From NCBI RefSeq assembly GCF_965208925.1, contig NZ_OZ242364.1, forward strand, positions 3,100,001 through 3,164,000: a stretch of DNA of 64,000 bases, read 5' to 3'. This document shows positions 43,467 through 52,364 of this stretch, piece by piece. The translations under genes were made by a program, and so were the position numbers. The notes below the pieces were generated by a model. It searched no databases. It had not been told where the DNA came from and saw only the letters and a list, made by a program, of their open reading frames with translations. This DNA comes from Poriferisodalis sp965208925. GTDB lineage: Bacteria > Actinomycetota > Acidimicrobiia > Acidimicrobiales > Poriferisodalaceae. How positions within the stretch are numbered: the first letter of the stretch is position 1; each line of letters opens with the position of its first letter.

Positions 43467-43889
43467 TCACTGCCGGACGAACTGGGCGACCGTCTCGATG
43501 TTGAGCTGACCGGCGAGCCCTGCCGTGCGGTGCACAGCCGCCTCCTGCCACTCCTGCGACGACGACATCGCCAGCAGCGCCCCCCGGTTGGGGTACTTGG
43601 CGATGGCGATCTCGTCCCAGAGCTCCTCGACCTGGCCGAGCGACAGGAACGTCACGTCCGCTGCGAACTGGATCTCGCCGCCGTAGTCCTGGATGATCCG
43701 CGACACCGCCCGGCCATAGAGCTGGTATGCCTCGTACCCGCTCAGATCGGTCTCGCGGCCGTCTTCGTACTCCGCCTTGTCCTTGAACTTCAGCAGGTTG
43801 ACCATGTAGATCGGCCCGTCGGGACCGGGCTGCATCATCTCGTCGATGCGCTCGGGGCTCGTGGGCATCACTTCGTTGACGACCTCCAT
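43467..43889 (-). CDS. DUF1330-family protein
   Basis: 140-residue small alpha/beta protein. It contains GPIYMVNLLKFKDKAEYEDG and an AIAKYPNRGALLAMSSSQEW segment, which match the DUF1330/dimeric alpha-beta barrel group (related to EthD and antibiotic-biosynthesis monooxygenase folds). No catalytic residues are known. It is last in the minus-strand unit of cupin, unknown protein and methyltransferase. Confidence 0.85.
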   Translation of the reverse strand: MEVVNEVMPTSPERIDEMMQPGPDGPIYMVNLLKFKDKAEYEDGRETDLSGYEAYQLYGRAVSRIIQDYGGEIQFAADVTFLSLGQVEELWDEIAIAKYPNRGALLAMSSSQEWQEAAVHRTAGLAGQLNIETVAQFVRQ

Positions 43890-43980
43890 CAGGTCACCCT
43901 CCTGTCGTCGGCTCCATCAGTCAACTACGTCACGCTGCACAGACCGAGCGGACGGACCGCACGGCCTCGGAACGAGCAGA

Positions 43981-45111
43981 TCAGGCCCGACCGACGAGCA
44001 GCGTGAGCTGCCCAGTCTTCTGCTGCTTGCCTGTCTGCAGCACCCGCCCCGTCGGCACTGATGTGAGCTCGACGGCGCCGTCGTCGAAGCCGGCACTGAC
44101 CGACTCTGCCACGAGGTCCATGTCGCGCATCGGGCCCCAGAACGGCTCGTGGTTGTAGTAGGTGTCCCAGTCGATCATCGCCTGGGTGACGGGGTCGACC
44201 CCGGCGTACCCGGCGAAGTCGGCGTGCACCATGAGCCCGCCGGGGGCCAGCAGCCGGCGGCACTCGGCCAGGGCCCTGCGCAGCGCTGCCGGCGACATCT
44301 CGTGGATCACAATGTGCGACACGATCAGATCGAAATGGCCATCGGGAAAATCGGTGCACTCAGCATTCTGCTGGGAGAAGTGCACGGCCCGTCCGAGCGA
44401 CTCGGCCCTCGCGTGGGCGTACCGCAGCACCGGCGCGCCCAAGTCAATGGCGTGGACCTCCGCGTCGGGAAACGCGTCCACATAGGGCAGCGTCGAATTG
44501 CCGGAGGTGCAGCCCATGTCGAGAATCCGGCGGGGCGAGAACTCGGGGTACGAGACCGCCAGGAAGTTCTTGCAGACGGACTGCCCGTAGTCGTCGTTGA
44601 GGGCGCCCATCTGGCCCATGGCGTACACGTAGACCCCCCGGTCGAACAGCGCCCCCACCGACACGTCGTCGTCCATGTACTCACCCCGGTAGCCGCCTGG
44701 CATCGCATGGATGTCGACCTCAGCGTTGTACCAGGGGATCTCCAGATCGGGGTCGAGGCGCAACGACCCGAGCCCCGCTTCGGCTGCGCGGGCACGCTCG
44801 GCAAGCTCGGGGGCTTGGCGGCTGATGGCATCGCTGACCGAGCTCCACAGCAGATGCTGGCTGGATCGGCGCACCGAGCTCCACAGCCGGTAGTAGGTGT
44901 CGGAGCTGAGCGCTTCGCGGACTTCGTGACGGTCGGCGGGCTCTGCGCCGTGCTCGTCAACCCACTGTCCGCGGACCCGCCGGTCGTAGATCTCTCGCAC
45001 GCCAGGGCTCACCCGGGTTGCGATGTGCGACTTCAGCGCCTGGACGAAGCTCTCCCGGGCGGTCTCGTCGTGCGTCTCGGCGGGCAGAAGCGGATGTGTT
45101 TGCTGGCTCAT
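43981..45111 (-). CDS. Class I SAM-dependent methyltransferase
   Basis: 376 residues: an N-terminal helical region of about 170 residues, then a Rossmann methyltransferase. The SAM-binding motif is RILDMGCTSGNSTL, then VHAIDLGAPVLRYA, and DFPDGHFDLIVSHIVIHEM for the acceptor side. The long N-terminal extension is unusual and may bind the substrate. Substrate unknown. It lies 15 nt downstream of the small unknown gene at 45127 and shares its operon. Confidence 0.88.
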   Translation of the reverse strand: MSQQTHPLLPAETHDETARESFVQALKSHIATRVSPGVREIYDRRVRGQWVDEHGAEPADRHEVREALSSDTYYRLWSSVRRSSQHLLWSSVSDAISRQAPELAERARAAEAGLGSLRLDPDLEIPWYNAEVDIHAMPGGYRGEYMDDDVSVGALFDRGVYVYAMGQMGALNDDYGQSVCKNFLAVSYPEFSPRRILDMGCTSGNSTLPYVDAFPDAEVHAIDLGAPVLRYAHARAESLGRAVHFSQQNAECTDFPDGHFDLIVSHIVIHEMSPAALRRALAECRRLLAPGGLMVHADFAGYAGVDPVTQAMIDWDTYYNHEPFWGPMRDMDLVAESVSAGFDDGAVELTSVPTGRVLQTGKQQKTGQLTLLVGRA

Positions 45112-45126
45112 CTGGCTGTTTCCCCT

Positions 45127-45516
45127 CTAGAGCTCTGCGAAGGCCCGATCGACGACCCCGAGATAGCGGTCCTCGGTGTCGCCGGCCAGCGCCTCCTCGC
45201 GCATCTCCTCGAACACGCGGTACACGCGCCCGGCAAATGCTGCTGCGTCCGCAGCACGGGCGGCCGTCTCGTCGGCATCGGGCCGGTACGACTCGATCGC
45301 AGCAGCGGCATCGATGCCGGCCTGTGCCAGCACCGCTTCCAGCGTGGACTGCCGCTCACGCAGCGCCCAAACCTCAGCCGCGAGCGCCGTCACGATGGCC
45401 AGAACGGCATCGGTCGCACCGTCGTCGTCGAAGAACGTCGGCCTCGCACCGCGCGCCGTGGTCGGGAAGCTCCGTCCCTCCACCGGCTGGGCCTGCGGCG
45501 CTGTGGGCTCGCCCAT
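45127..45516 (-). CDS. Small protein of unknown function, translationally coupled to cupin
   Basis: 129 residues, not recognised. It is acidic and Ala-rich with a predicted helical centre (GATDAVLAIVTALAAEVWAL, then a helix with RERQSTLEAVLAQAG) and a closing VFEEMREEALAG helix. The ATG shares its A with the cupin stop (TGATG), so translation is coupled. The gene sits between a cupin and a methyltransferase, so it may be an accessory subunit of that pathway. Confidence 0.75.
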   Translation of the reverse strand: MGEPTAPQAQPVEGRSFPTTARGARPTFFDDDGATDAVLAIVTALAAEVWALRERQSTLEAVLAQAGIDAAAAIESYRPDADETAARAADAAAFAGRVYRVFEEMREEALAGDTEDRYLGVVDRAFAEL

Positions 45517-45965
45517 CACCCCAGCTTCGCAGAATCTCTCTCCACTGGGCGGCCTTGCGCGAATACGTCCAGGATCCAAGTGGTTGCCGGCGAATAGACG
45601 TCGATGAAAACGGCCGGCTCGTCGCCGAGGACCTCGCCGCCGTGGGGCACGCCACCCGGCGCGTACCACCCATCGCCCGGCCCGATCTCGCGGGTCTCCT
45701 CGCCCACCGTCAGTCGCATGCGGCCGGACAGCAGCAGGCTGAACTGCTCGTGGGGGTGGCTGTGCATCTCGTAGGTTGCACCCGGGTCGTAGGTGGCCCG
45801 GATCATGTGCATGTGCTCGCCGGTCAGGATCTGCGCTTCGACCTGATCCGCGTCCCAGCGGGTGGTGCCGAGCTCGTCCCAGCTGAAGATGCGCCGTCCC
45901 GTCATCTCGGCGCCATGCTCGTTGAACTGCGGCTCGTTCATGCTGCCCGTTTCGGGTTGTGACAT
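45516..45965 (-). CDS. Cupin-domain protein
   Basis: 149 residues with a single cupin barrel. Motif 1 is HSHPHEQFSLLLSGRM (metal-binding His and Glu), motif 2 is PGDGWYAPGGVPHGGEV. It could bind a metal for an isomerase, dioxygenase or lyase step; no close family was recognised. The start is the ATG at 45965; ATG 45941 is a possible alternative. First gene of the minus-strand unit that ends at 43467. Confidence 0.83.
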   Translation of the reverse strand: MSQPETGSMNEPQFNEHGAEMTGRRIFSWDELGTTRWDADQVEAQILTGEHMHMIRATYDPGATYEMHSHPHEQFSLLLSGRMRLTVGEETREIGPGDGWYAPGGVPHGGEVLGDEPAVFIDVYSPATTWILDVFAQGRPVERDSAKLG

Positions 45966-46060
45966 GGCGGTCCGTGCCCTGGATTCCGAACATACACTGG
46001 TGTAGGTAGCAGGCTGAGAGGTCTGACGGCAGCAGCGTGGGGTTGCTCGGGGGTGATGCG

Positions 46061-47074
46061 ATGCCCTTGACGTCATCGTCGCCCGAAGGCGGGCGGGCAA
46101 TGTGGAACTATGCGCCGGAATTGCCGCTGCGCTCGGCGCCGTTCCTGCATTGGCCGCCGCGGCCCGTCGCCATAGCGAGACATCTCGGGCGTACGTGGCT
46201 GCCGCTGCGTTCGCGCTTCTTCATGCTGGCGGTGGCGTTCGGGATCTGGGCATGGTTCATGCCATCGCTCGAGCGCACGAAGAGCCTCGAATTCGGCTGG
46301 ATTTTCGAGATCTGGCTTCGGAACCTGGTCTTGGTGACGCTCGTCGCCGGCGGGCTGCATGTCTGGTTCTACGTCGTCGGCCGCCAGGGCGATTCACTGC
46401 GTTACGACGCACGGCCGTTCGGTCGCAACAAGCGGGTGTTCCTGTTCGGAAACCAGGTGCGCGAGAACGTCGTGCTCACGCTGACCTCCGCCGTGGTGAT
46501 CTTGACCGCCTTCGAGTCGTTGATCTTGTGGGCCTACGCCAACGGGCACGCACGCCTCATCTCGCTCGACAGCAGTCCCGTGTGGTTCGTGGTGTTTCTG
46601 GTGGTCATCCCGTGGTGGTCGATTTTGTACTTCTCGGCCCATCATCGGCTGCTGCACGTCGGCCCCGCCTACCGCCGTATCCACTCGTGGCACCACCGCA
46701 ATACCAACGTCGGCCCATGGTCAGGGCTGTCGATGCACCCCGCCGAGCATCTCGTGCTGTTCTCCGACGTGGTGCTGCTGTTCCTGCTGCCGTCGCACCC
46801 GCTGCACCTGTACTTCATGATGATGCACCACGGTCTGGGGGCGCCCCTGTCGCACACCGGCTACGACGCACTCCTGCTCGGCCCACGCAACGGTCGCCGA
46901 GCCAGGTTCGAGCTGGGCGACTTCCACCATCAGATCCACCACCGGTTCATCGAATGCAACTACGGCGGGTACGAATCACCGCTGGACGAGATGCTCGGCG
47001 CCTGGCACGACGGGACGCCCGAAGGCGCTGCCGTACTGGCACACCGGTCTCGCAAGCGGGCCGCGACATCATGA
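46061..47074 (+). CDS. Fatty acid hydroxylase/sterol desaturase-superfamily membrane protein
   Basis: 337 residues with several hydrophobic segments (for example FFMLAVAFGIWAWFMP and NVVLTLTSAVVILTAF). The eight-His di-iron signature is visible as HHRLLH, HSWHHRN, and HHQIHHRF, so it is a membrane oxygenase of the sterol desaturase, carotenoid or alkane hydroxylase group. The ATG at 46061 follows CGGGGGTGAT and was preferred to a GTG 24 nt upstream. It lies 30 nt before a sulfotransferase, so it may create the hydroxyl group that is then sulfated. First gene of the plus-strand run to 54855. Confidence 0.86.
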   Translation: MPLTSSSPEGGRAMWNYAPELPLRSAPFLHWPPRPVAIARHLGRTWLPLRSRFFMLAVAFGIWAWFMPSLERTKSLEFGWIFEIWLRNLVLVTLVAGGLHVWFYVVGRQGDSLRYDARPFGRNKRVFLFGNQVRENVVLTLTSAVVILTAFESLILWAYANGHARLISLDSSPVWFVVFLVVIPWWSILYFSAHHRLLHVGPAYRRIHSWHHRNTNVGPWSGLSMHPAEHLVLFSDVVLLFLLPSHPLHLYFMMMHHGLGAPLSHTGYDALLLGPRNGRRARFELGDFHHQIHHRFIECNYGGYESPLDEMLGAWHDGTPEGAAVLAHRSRKRAATS

Positions 47075-47104
47075 GCCGCACTTCATGAGTCGAGACTTCG
47101 TGCG

Positions 47105-47890
47105 ATGGCAGACCGGCGTGAGTCCGAACGTGCGCCACCGAAGGGCTGCCTGATGTTCCTGACGCTCTGGGCGACGCCGCGTTCGATCTCGACCGCATTC
47201 GAGTGGATGATGCGCCAGCGAGGCGACTTCGAGTGCTTCCACGAACCGTGGAACGAGCTCTATTACTACGGAGCAGACCGCCACTCGGAGCGCGACGCGC
47301 ATGTCGAAGCGCGACCGGGCCACACCTACGCAGCGTTCTGGACCGAGATCACTGCGCTTGCCGAGCGCCGCAACGTATTCGTGAAGGACTTCGCCTACTC
47401 GGTCGAGCACGATCTCGACGAGGCCAAGCTCGCAGCGATGACCAACACGTTCCTGATCCGCGAGCCGAGACGGGTGATCCAAGGCCTAGGTCATCACTGG
47501 CCTGACTGCACGTGGGAAGAGGTCGGGTTCGAGTCGCTGCACCGGCTGTTCGGCCGGATTGCAAACCGTGACGGTGCTCCCCCGCCGGTCATCGACGCCG
47601 CCGACCTGACCGGCGATCCCGACGGAACTATCCGGGCATTCTGCGCAGCAGTGGGTATCGAGTTCATTGCCGAGGCGCTGTCGTGGGAATCGGGCGAACG
47701 CACCGAGGTGAGCTGGTACGGCGAGGGCACCGGCCCGTGGCACGACAACCTGCGCCAGAGCACCGGCATCGCGCCGCCCCGCACCGAGTACCCGCCGCTC
47801 GCCGAGACACCGCGCCTGCTGGAGATGTACGAACGCAGCCTGCCGCTCTACGACGCCATGGCGGCCCACAAGCTCCAGCCGGCGGCGTGA
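47105..47890 (+). CDS. Sulfotransferase-family protein
   Basis: 261 residues. The 5'-PAPS binding loop is TPRSISTA (Thr24-Pro25-Arg26-Ser27), and a FLIREPRR segment (F116-R119-P121) matches the 3'-phosphate-binding strand, so it is a PAPS-dependent sulfotransferase of the compact group. A start at ATG 47153, just before LTLWATPRS, is equally likely because the group normally begins there. No signal peptide or membrane segment. It is 30 nt downstream of the membrane hydroxylase and in one run with cysD-cysN-cysC that make PAPS. Acceptor unknown. Confidence 0.82.
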   Translation: MADRRESERAPPKGCLMFLTLWATPRSISTAFEWMMRQRGDFECFHEPWNELYYYGADRHSERDAHVEARPGHTYAAFWTEITALAERRNVFVKDFAYSVEHDLDEAKLAAMTNTFLIREPRRVIQGLGHHWPDCTWEEVGFESLHRLFGRIANRDGAPPPVIDAADLTGDPDGTIRAFCAAVGIEFIAEALSWESGERTEVSWYGEGTGPWHDNLRQSTGIAPPRTEYPPLAETPRLLEMYERSLPLYDAMAAHKLQPAA

Positions 47891-47931
47891 CCAGGCGCTG
47901 CTCGTTGCCGCGGGGCCGTTCCAGTCAGTAG

Positions 47932-49137
47932 ATGTACGCCATGCGAAGGTTCGTCATCGGTCTGCTCGCGGGGATTCGGGGCATCTCTGGGTGGGTGTGG
48001 AAGCTCCGGGACAAGTCACCCGACGACGTGGCTGACCAGCGGATCACCAGCGGGCAGTCGTGGGACGAGTTCTGCGATTCGCTCAAGGCGGCGGGGGCTG
48101 CACTGCAATTTCCCGGAACGCCGCGGAATGCGTTCGACCAAGCCGAGGGTTACCGGTACCTGAGCCGCATCGCCCGAGCAGGCCTGATGGCCTTCGTCGA
48201 GCACGCCGACCCGAAGGCGCCGGTGCTGCACCGTGTAGTCGGCGAGACCACCAAGATGGGCGCAGACAACCCCGACAACTTCTACCTGACGGCCAGGCTG
48301 GACGGGAACTACGAGTACAGGATCACCGGCCGCCGCAACGACATCGCCTACCTGAGCTTCGGCACCCAAGCCGGCCACTACGGCCAAGGCGGCGGCCTGC
48401 CCCCCACCGGCTACCTCGAGTCCGACGACATCGACATGGACGCGGACGGGCACTTCGAATTGGTGCTCAGCAGCACCCCGCACGAGGGCAACTGGCTGCC
48501 GATGGCCGCTGAGACAGGCGTGCTCGTGGTGCGCCAGACCTACGGCGACCGCAACGCCGAGACTCCCGCTGACCTCACCATCGAGCGCATCAACTGCGCT
48601 CCCCCCGAGGCTCGTGCGTCCCATCTGACGGCGAAGGCGCTCGATGACGGGCTCCGCAATGCCGGCTCGCTGGTGATGGGAGCTCCGTTGCTGTTCGCGA
48701 AGTGGGCGCGGGACTTCCAGAAACACACCAACGAGCTGCCCCGGTTCGACCCGGATGTGTCGCTCGCGGCCGGCGGCGACCCCAACATCGCCTACTACCA
48801 CAGCCACTGGGCGCTCGAGCCTGACGAAGCGCTGGTGATCGAGGCCACGCCGCCCGACTGCGAGCTCTGGAACTTCCAGCTCAACAACTACTGGATGGAG
48901 TCGCTGGACTATCGCCACTACACCATCCACACCAACAATCACCTCGCCAGCTACCAAGCGGACGGTTCGGTGCGGATCGTGGTGGCCCACACCGATCCCG
49001 AACTGCCGAACTGGATCGACACGGCGGGCCACACGTCGGGGACGATGTGCTTTCGCTGGGTTCGAGCCACCGAACACCCCCAGCCGGGCTGCCGGGTGGT
49101 CAAGTTCGCCAGCCTTGCGGAACTGCACCGTGGCTGA
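47932..49137 (+). CDS. DUF1214-domain protein
   Basis: 401 residues. A hydrophobic first 20 residues may anchor the protein to the membrane. The C-terminal half matches DUF1214: DPNIAYYHSHWALEPDEALVI, NFQLNNYWMESLDYRHY and SVRIVVAHTDPELPNWIDT. The function of DUF1214 proteins is unknown; they often sit in lipid or steroid gene clusters. Here it is between two sulfotransferase genes (41 and 24 nt away), so it is likely to act on the same product. Confidence 0.86.
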   Translation: MYAMRRFVIGLLAGIRGISGWVWKLRDKSPDDVADQRITSGQSWDEFCDSLKAAGAALQFPGTPRNAFDQAEGYRYLSRIARAGLMAFVEHADPKAPVLHRVVGETTKMGADNPDNFYLTARLDGNYEYRITGRRNDIAYLSFGTQAGHYGQGGGLPPTGYLESDDIDMDADGHFELVLSSTPHEGNWLPMAAETGVLVVRQTYGDRNAETPADLTIERINCAPPEARASHLTAKALDDGLRNAGSLVMGAPLLFAKWARDFQKHTNELPRFDPDVSLAAGGDPNIAYYHSHWALEPDEALVIEATPPDCELWNFQLNNYWMESLDYRHYTIHTNNHLASYQADGSVRIVVAHTDPELPNWIDTAGHTSGTMCFRWVRATEHPQPGCRVVKFASLAELHRG

Positions 49138-49161
49138 TCCCTCGGGCACTGGAGGGGCACG

Positions 49162-51444
49162 GTGACCTCCACCGACTACGAGCACCCCTTCCGCCCCGCC
49201 CCGGTCAGGCTTCTCAATCGGCTCGGCCGGGCCGGCTCGAATCTCGGTCTGTCTGACCGCTTGGACGCTGAGGCGCTGCGAGAGGCTGCGCGGCGCAAGT
49301 CCGGCCTCAGCGACTTCGGCGACGACGGTCACGCCGAGGCCCTGGAGGTGCTGGTCACCTCGATCAACGCCGAAGCCCGCCTGAACGCGACCGGCCGACT
49401 GATCCAGCGGTCGCGCCTCACGGCGGCGCTGGTGCAGCGGCTGCGGATCGAAGACTTGCTGCGACGGCATCCCGAGATAGCTGACATCGACCTTGGCACG
49501 GTCATCGTGATCAGCGGCCTGCAGCGCACCGGCACCACCCTGCTGCATCGCCTAATGAGCTCCCATCCGGACATACGCAGCCTCTCCGGCGCCGAGGCCT
49601 TGGTGCCGGTGCCGGGCACCCCAGACCGCGACCGTGCCGAGCGGGCGCGCAAGCGGCAGGCGGTGCTCGCCCAGAAGTCGATCTCCTACCTGTCGCCCGA
49701 GTTCATGGCCATCCACCCGATCAGCCACGACGAGCCAGAGGAAGACGTCCTGCTGCTGGACCTGTGCTTCATGAGCCAGTCGCCCGAGGCGACGATGCAT
49801 GTGCCGACCTACGCCCGCTGGCTGGAATCCCAGGACCACACCCCGGCGTACGAGTACCTCCGCCGGGTGCTGCAGGTGCTGTCGTGGCAGCGGCCCGGCG
49901 GTACCTGGGTGCTGAAGACTCCGCACCACCTAGAGCATCTCGACGTACTCCTACGCGTGTTCGAGGGCGCCACCGTCGTGCAGACCCATCGAGATCCGCG
50001 CATCGCGCTCGCCTCGTTCTGCAGCATGGTCGCCCACGGCCGCGGGATGTTCAGCGATCAGGTCGATCCGGTCGAGATCGGCCGTCACTGGAGCGCCAAG
50101 ACGCACCGGATGGTGGAGCGGGCGATGGCAGTTCGGGCCGATTCACCGGCCGAACAGTTCGTCGACGTCTCGTACTACAACCTCATGGCCGATCCCATCG
50201 CCGAGGTACAGCGCATCTGTGAGCACGCAGGGATCCCCTTCGACGAACGCGCATCGGGGGCGGCCACGCAGTACCTGGAGGCGAACCCGAAGAACCGCTT
50301 CGGCAGGCACGACTACCGGCTCGAGGACTTCGGCTTGACCGACGACATGGTCGACGAGGCGTTCGCGGCCTACCGGAAGGCCTACGCAATCCCCATTGAG
50401 AGCGACCAGGGCCGCTCCGCCGAGCAGCCCGCCGATGCGGGGCAGCCGGGACGTGGGCTCGGCGACAGCAACTTCGTCGGAGCCCTGGTGACGGCGGTCC
50501 GCGACCTCCGCAACCCGAAAACTCCCGATGTCGACCCGATCCCCGATGACGTGCGGATCGACGGCAAGACCTGCCTGGTGACCGGCGCCAACAGCGGACT
50601 GGGCCGAGCTGCCGCCGTCGGGCTCGCCCGGCGCGGCGGCAGGATGATCCTGGCGTGCCGCCCGGGCCACGACACGATCTGCGACGAGATCAAGCGGGAG
50701 TCCGGCTCGGAGAGCGTAGAGCTGGTCGAGGTGAACCTCGCCGATCTCCGCTGGGTCCATCGCTGCTGCGATGAGCTGCGTGACCGGGGCACTCGCATCG
50801 ACATCGCACTCATGAACGCCGGTCTCATGACGCCTACAGCGAGACGGTCCCCGCAGGGCTACGACACCATGCTCGCCGTCCATTTCCTGGCGAACCGCGT
50901 CATGATCGACCGCTGGTTGGCCGACGGCGTGATCGACCCGTCGCAGGCCGGCGGCGACACCCCAAGGATCGTGTTCGTCTCCTCAGAAGCGCATCGGTCC
51001 AGCGCCGACCTCGACATCGAGCGTCTCGACGCCTTCACGCCCTATGGCATGAGGGACGCCATGCGGCACTACGGCCTGAGCAAGCTGGCGCTCTGCACCT
51101 ATGCCACCGAACTGTCACGCCGCCTCAACCCCGGCGACGGCGTCGACGTTGCCGTGCACTCGCTGTGCCCGGGCGGCGTCGCAACGAACATCGCCCGCGA
51201 GGCCCCGCCGATGCTGAAGCCGATCGTCGATCCGGTGCTGCGACGGCTGTTCCGTTCGCCTGCGGATGCCATCGACCCGGTCATCTACCTCTGCTGTGCT
51301 CCCGAGGCCGGCGGCTCCACCGGTCTCTACCTGCACCTGATGCATCGCAAGCAGGTGTCCGAACGCGCATCTGACCCGGCGAATGGCACCAAGCTGTGGG
51401 ACGCGAGCCAAGTCCTCGTCGAGGAGTCGCGAGGTATCCGATGA
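49162..51444 (+). CDS. Sulfotransferase-SDR fusion protein
   Basis: 760 residues with two enzymes in one chain. Residues about 1-420 form a sulfotransferase: the 5'-PAPS loop is VIVISGLQRTGTTLLH (QRTGTT at 121-126), and VVQTHRDPRIALASFCSM is the 3'-phosphate segment. From about 465 onward lies a retinol-dehydrogenase-type SDR with TGANSGLGR (474-482), NAG and the catalytic Tyr637-x3-Lys641 (YGLSK). A low-complexity linker joins them. GTG start with CTGGAGGGGCAC upstream. Its stop overlaps cysD by 4 nt. A fusion of sulfation and redox steps implies they act in sequence on one substrate; it suits a hydroxy lipid or terpenoid. Confidence 0.88.
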   Translation: MTSTDYEHPFRPAPVRLLNRLGRAGSNLGLSDRLDAEALREAARRKSGLSDFGDDGHAEALEVLVTSINAEARLNATGRLIQRSRLTAALVQRLRIEDLLRRHPEIADIDLGTVIVISGLQRTGTTLLHRLMSSHPDIRSLSGAEALVPVPGTPDRDRAERARKRQAVLAQKSISYLSPEFMAIHPISHDEPEEDVLLLDLCFMSQSPEATMHVPTYARWLESQDHTPAYEYLRRVLQVLSWQRPGGTWVLKTPHHLEHLDVLLRVFEGATVVQTHRDPRIALASFCSMVAHGRGMFSDQVDPVEIGRHWSAKTHRMVERAMAVRADSPAEQFVDVSYYNLMADPIAEVQRICEHAGIPFDERASGAATQYLEANPKNRFGRHDYRLEDFGLTDDMVDEAFAAYRKAYAIPIESDQGRSAEQPADAGQPGRGLGDSNFVGALVTAVRDLRNPKTPDVDPIPDDVRIDGKTCLVTGANSGLGRAAAVGLARRGGRMILACRPGHDTICDEIKRESGSESVELVEVNLADLRWVHRCCDELRDRGTRIDIALMNAGLMTPTARRSPQGYDTMLAVHFLANRVMIDRWLADGVIDPSQAGGDTPRIVFVSSEAHRSSADLDIERLDAFTPYGMRDAMRHYGLSKLALCTYATELSRRLNPGDGVDVAVHSLCPGGVATNIAREAPPMLKPIVDPVLRRLFRSPADAIDPVIYLCCAPEAGGSTGLYLHLMHRKQVSERASDPANGTKLWDASQVLVEESRGIR

Positions 51445-52364
51445 GCGCAACCCTGCCAGCCGAGCTGCGGCTGACTCATCTCGAGCAACTCGAGGCAGAG
51501 GCCGTCCACATCATGCGCGAGGTGGTCGCCCAGTGCGAGCGGCCCGTCATGCTGTACTCGATCGGCAAGGACTCCTCGGTGCTGCTGCATCTGGCCCGCA
51601 AGGCGTTCTTCCCCGGAAATATCCCATTCCCGCTCCTGCATGTGGACACGACCTGGAAGTTCCGGGAGATGATCTCGTTCCGCCAGCGCATGGCCGCCGA
51701 GATCGGGTTCGAGCTGATCGTCCACACCAATGCCGACGGTGTCGCCCAGGGCATCAACCCGTTCGACCACGGCTCGAAGAACTACACCGACATCATGAAG
51801 ACCCAAGCCTTGCGGCAGGCGCTGGACGCCGGCGGGTTCGACGCGGCGTTCGGAGGCGCCCGGCGCGACGAGGAGAAATCACGGGCCAAGGAGCGGGTCT
51901 TCAGCTTCCGTGACGCCCACCACCGCTGGGACCCGAAGAACCAGCGTCCCGAGCTGTGGAACCTCTACAACGGGCGGGTCAACAAGGGCGAGTCCATCCG
52001 GGTGTTCCCCATGAGCAACTGGACCGAGCTCGACGTGTGGCAGTACATCCACCTCGAGGACATCCCCATCGTGCCGCTGTACTTCGCCGCCGAGCGGCCC
52101 GTGGTGGAGCGCGAGGGCGTGCTGATCATGGTGGACGACGATCGGTTCGTGTTCGAGGAGGGCGAGACGGTCGAGCAGCGGTTGGTCCGGTTCCGCACGC
52201 TGGGCTGCTACCCGCTGTCGGGGGCGATCGAATCGACAGCCACGACGCTGCCGGAGATCATCGGCGAGATGCGGGCGGCCACCCGTTCGGAGCGGGAAGG
52301 CCGGGTGATCGACTTCGACCAGTCGGGCTCCATGGAGCAGAAGAAGCGCGAGGGCTACTTCTGA
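51441..52364 (+). CDS. cysD: Sulfate adenylyltransferase subunit 2 (CysD)
   Basis: 307-residue small subunit of ATP sulfurylase; it makes APS from ATP and sulfate with CysN. The pyrophosphatase-type motif is YSIGKDSSVLLHLARKAF (SxGKDSS), followed by the sulfate-binding GGARRDEEKSRAKERVFSFRD. The start overlaps the fusion gene stop (ATGA). Length and motifs are complete. It feeds APS to the kinase domains downstream. Confidence 0.98.
   Translation: MSATLPAELRLTHLEQLEAEAVHIMREVVAQCERPVMLYSIGKDSSVLLHLARKAFFPGNIPFPLLHVDTTWKFREMISFRQRMAAEIGFELIVHTNADGVAQGINPFDHGSKNYTDIMKTQALRQALDAGGFDAAFGGARRDEEKSRAKERVFSFRDAHHRWDPKNQRPELWNLYNGRVNKGESIRVFPMSNWTELDVWQYIHLEDIPIVPLYFAAERPVVEREGVLIMVDDDRFVFEEGETVEQRLVRFRTLGCYPLSGAIESTATTLPEIIGEMRAATRSEREGRVIDFDQSGSMEQKKREGYF

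Noticed and set aside
47105..47890. Branched-chain aminotransferase-like annotation
   Set aside because: The PAPS-binding TPRSIST loop and FLIREP strand identify a sulfotransferase fold; no PLP-lysine context is present.
49329..49652. Minus-strand ORFs inside the sulfotransferase-SDR fusion and cysNC
   Set aside because: Long opposite-strand frames are expected from GC-rich codon bias; they lack domain features and ribosome sites.
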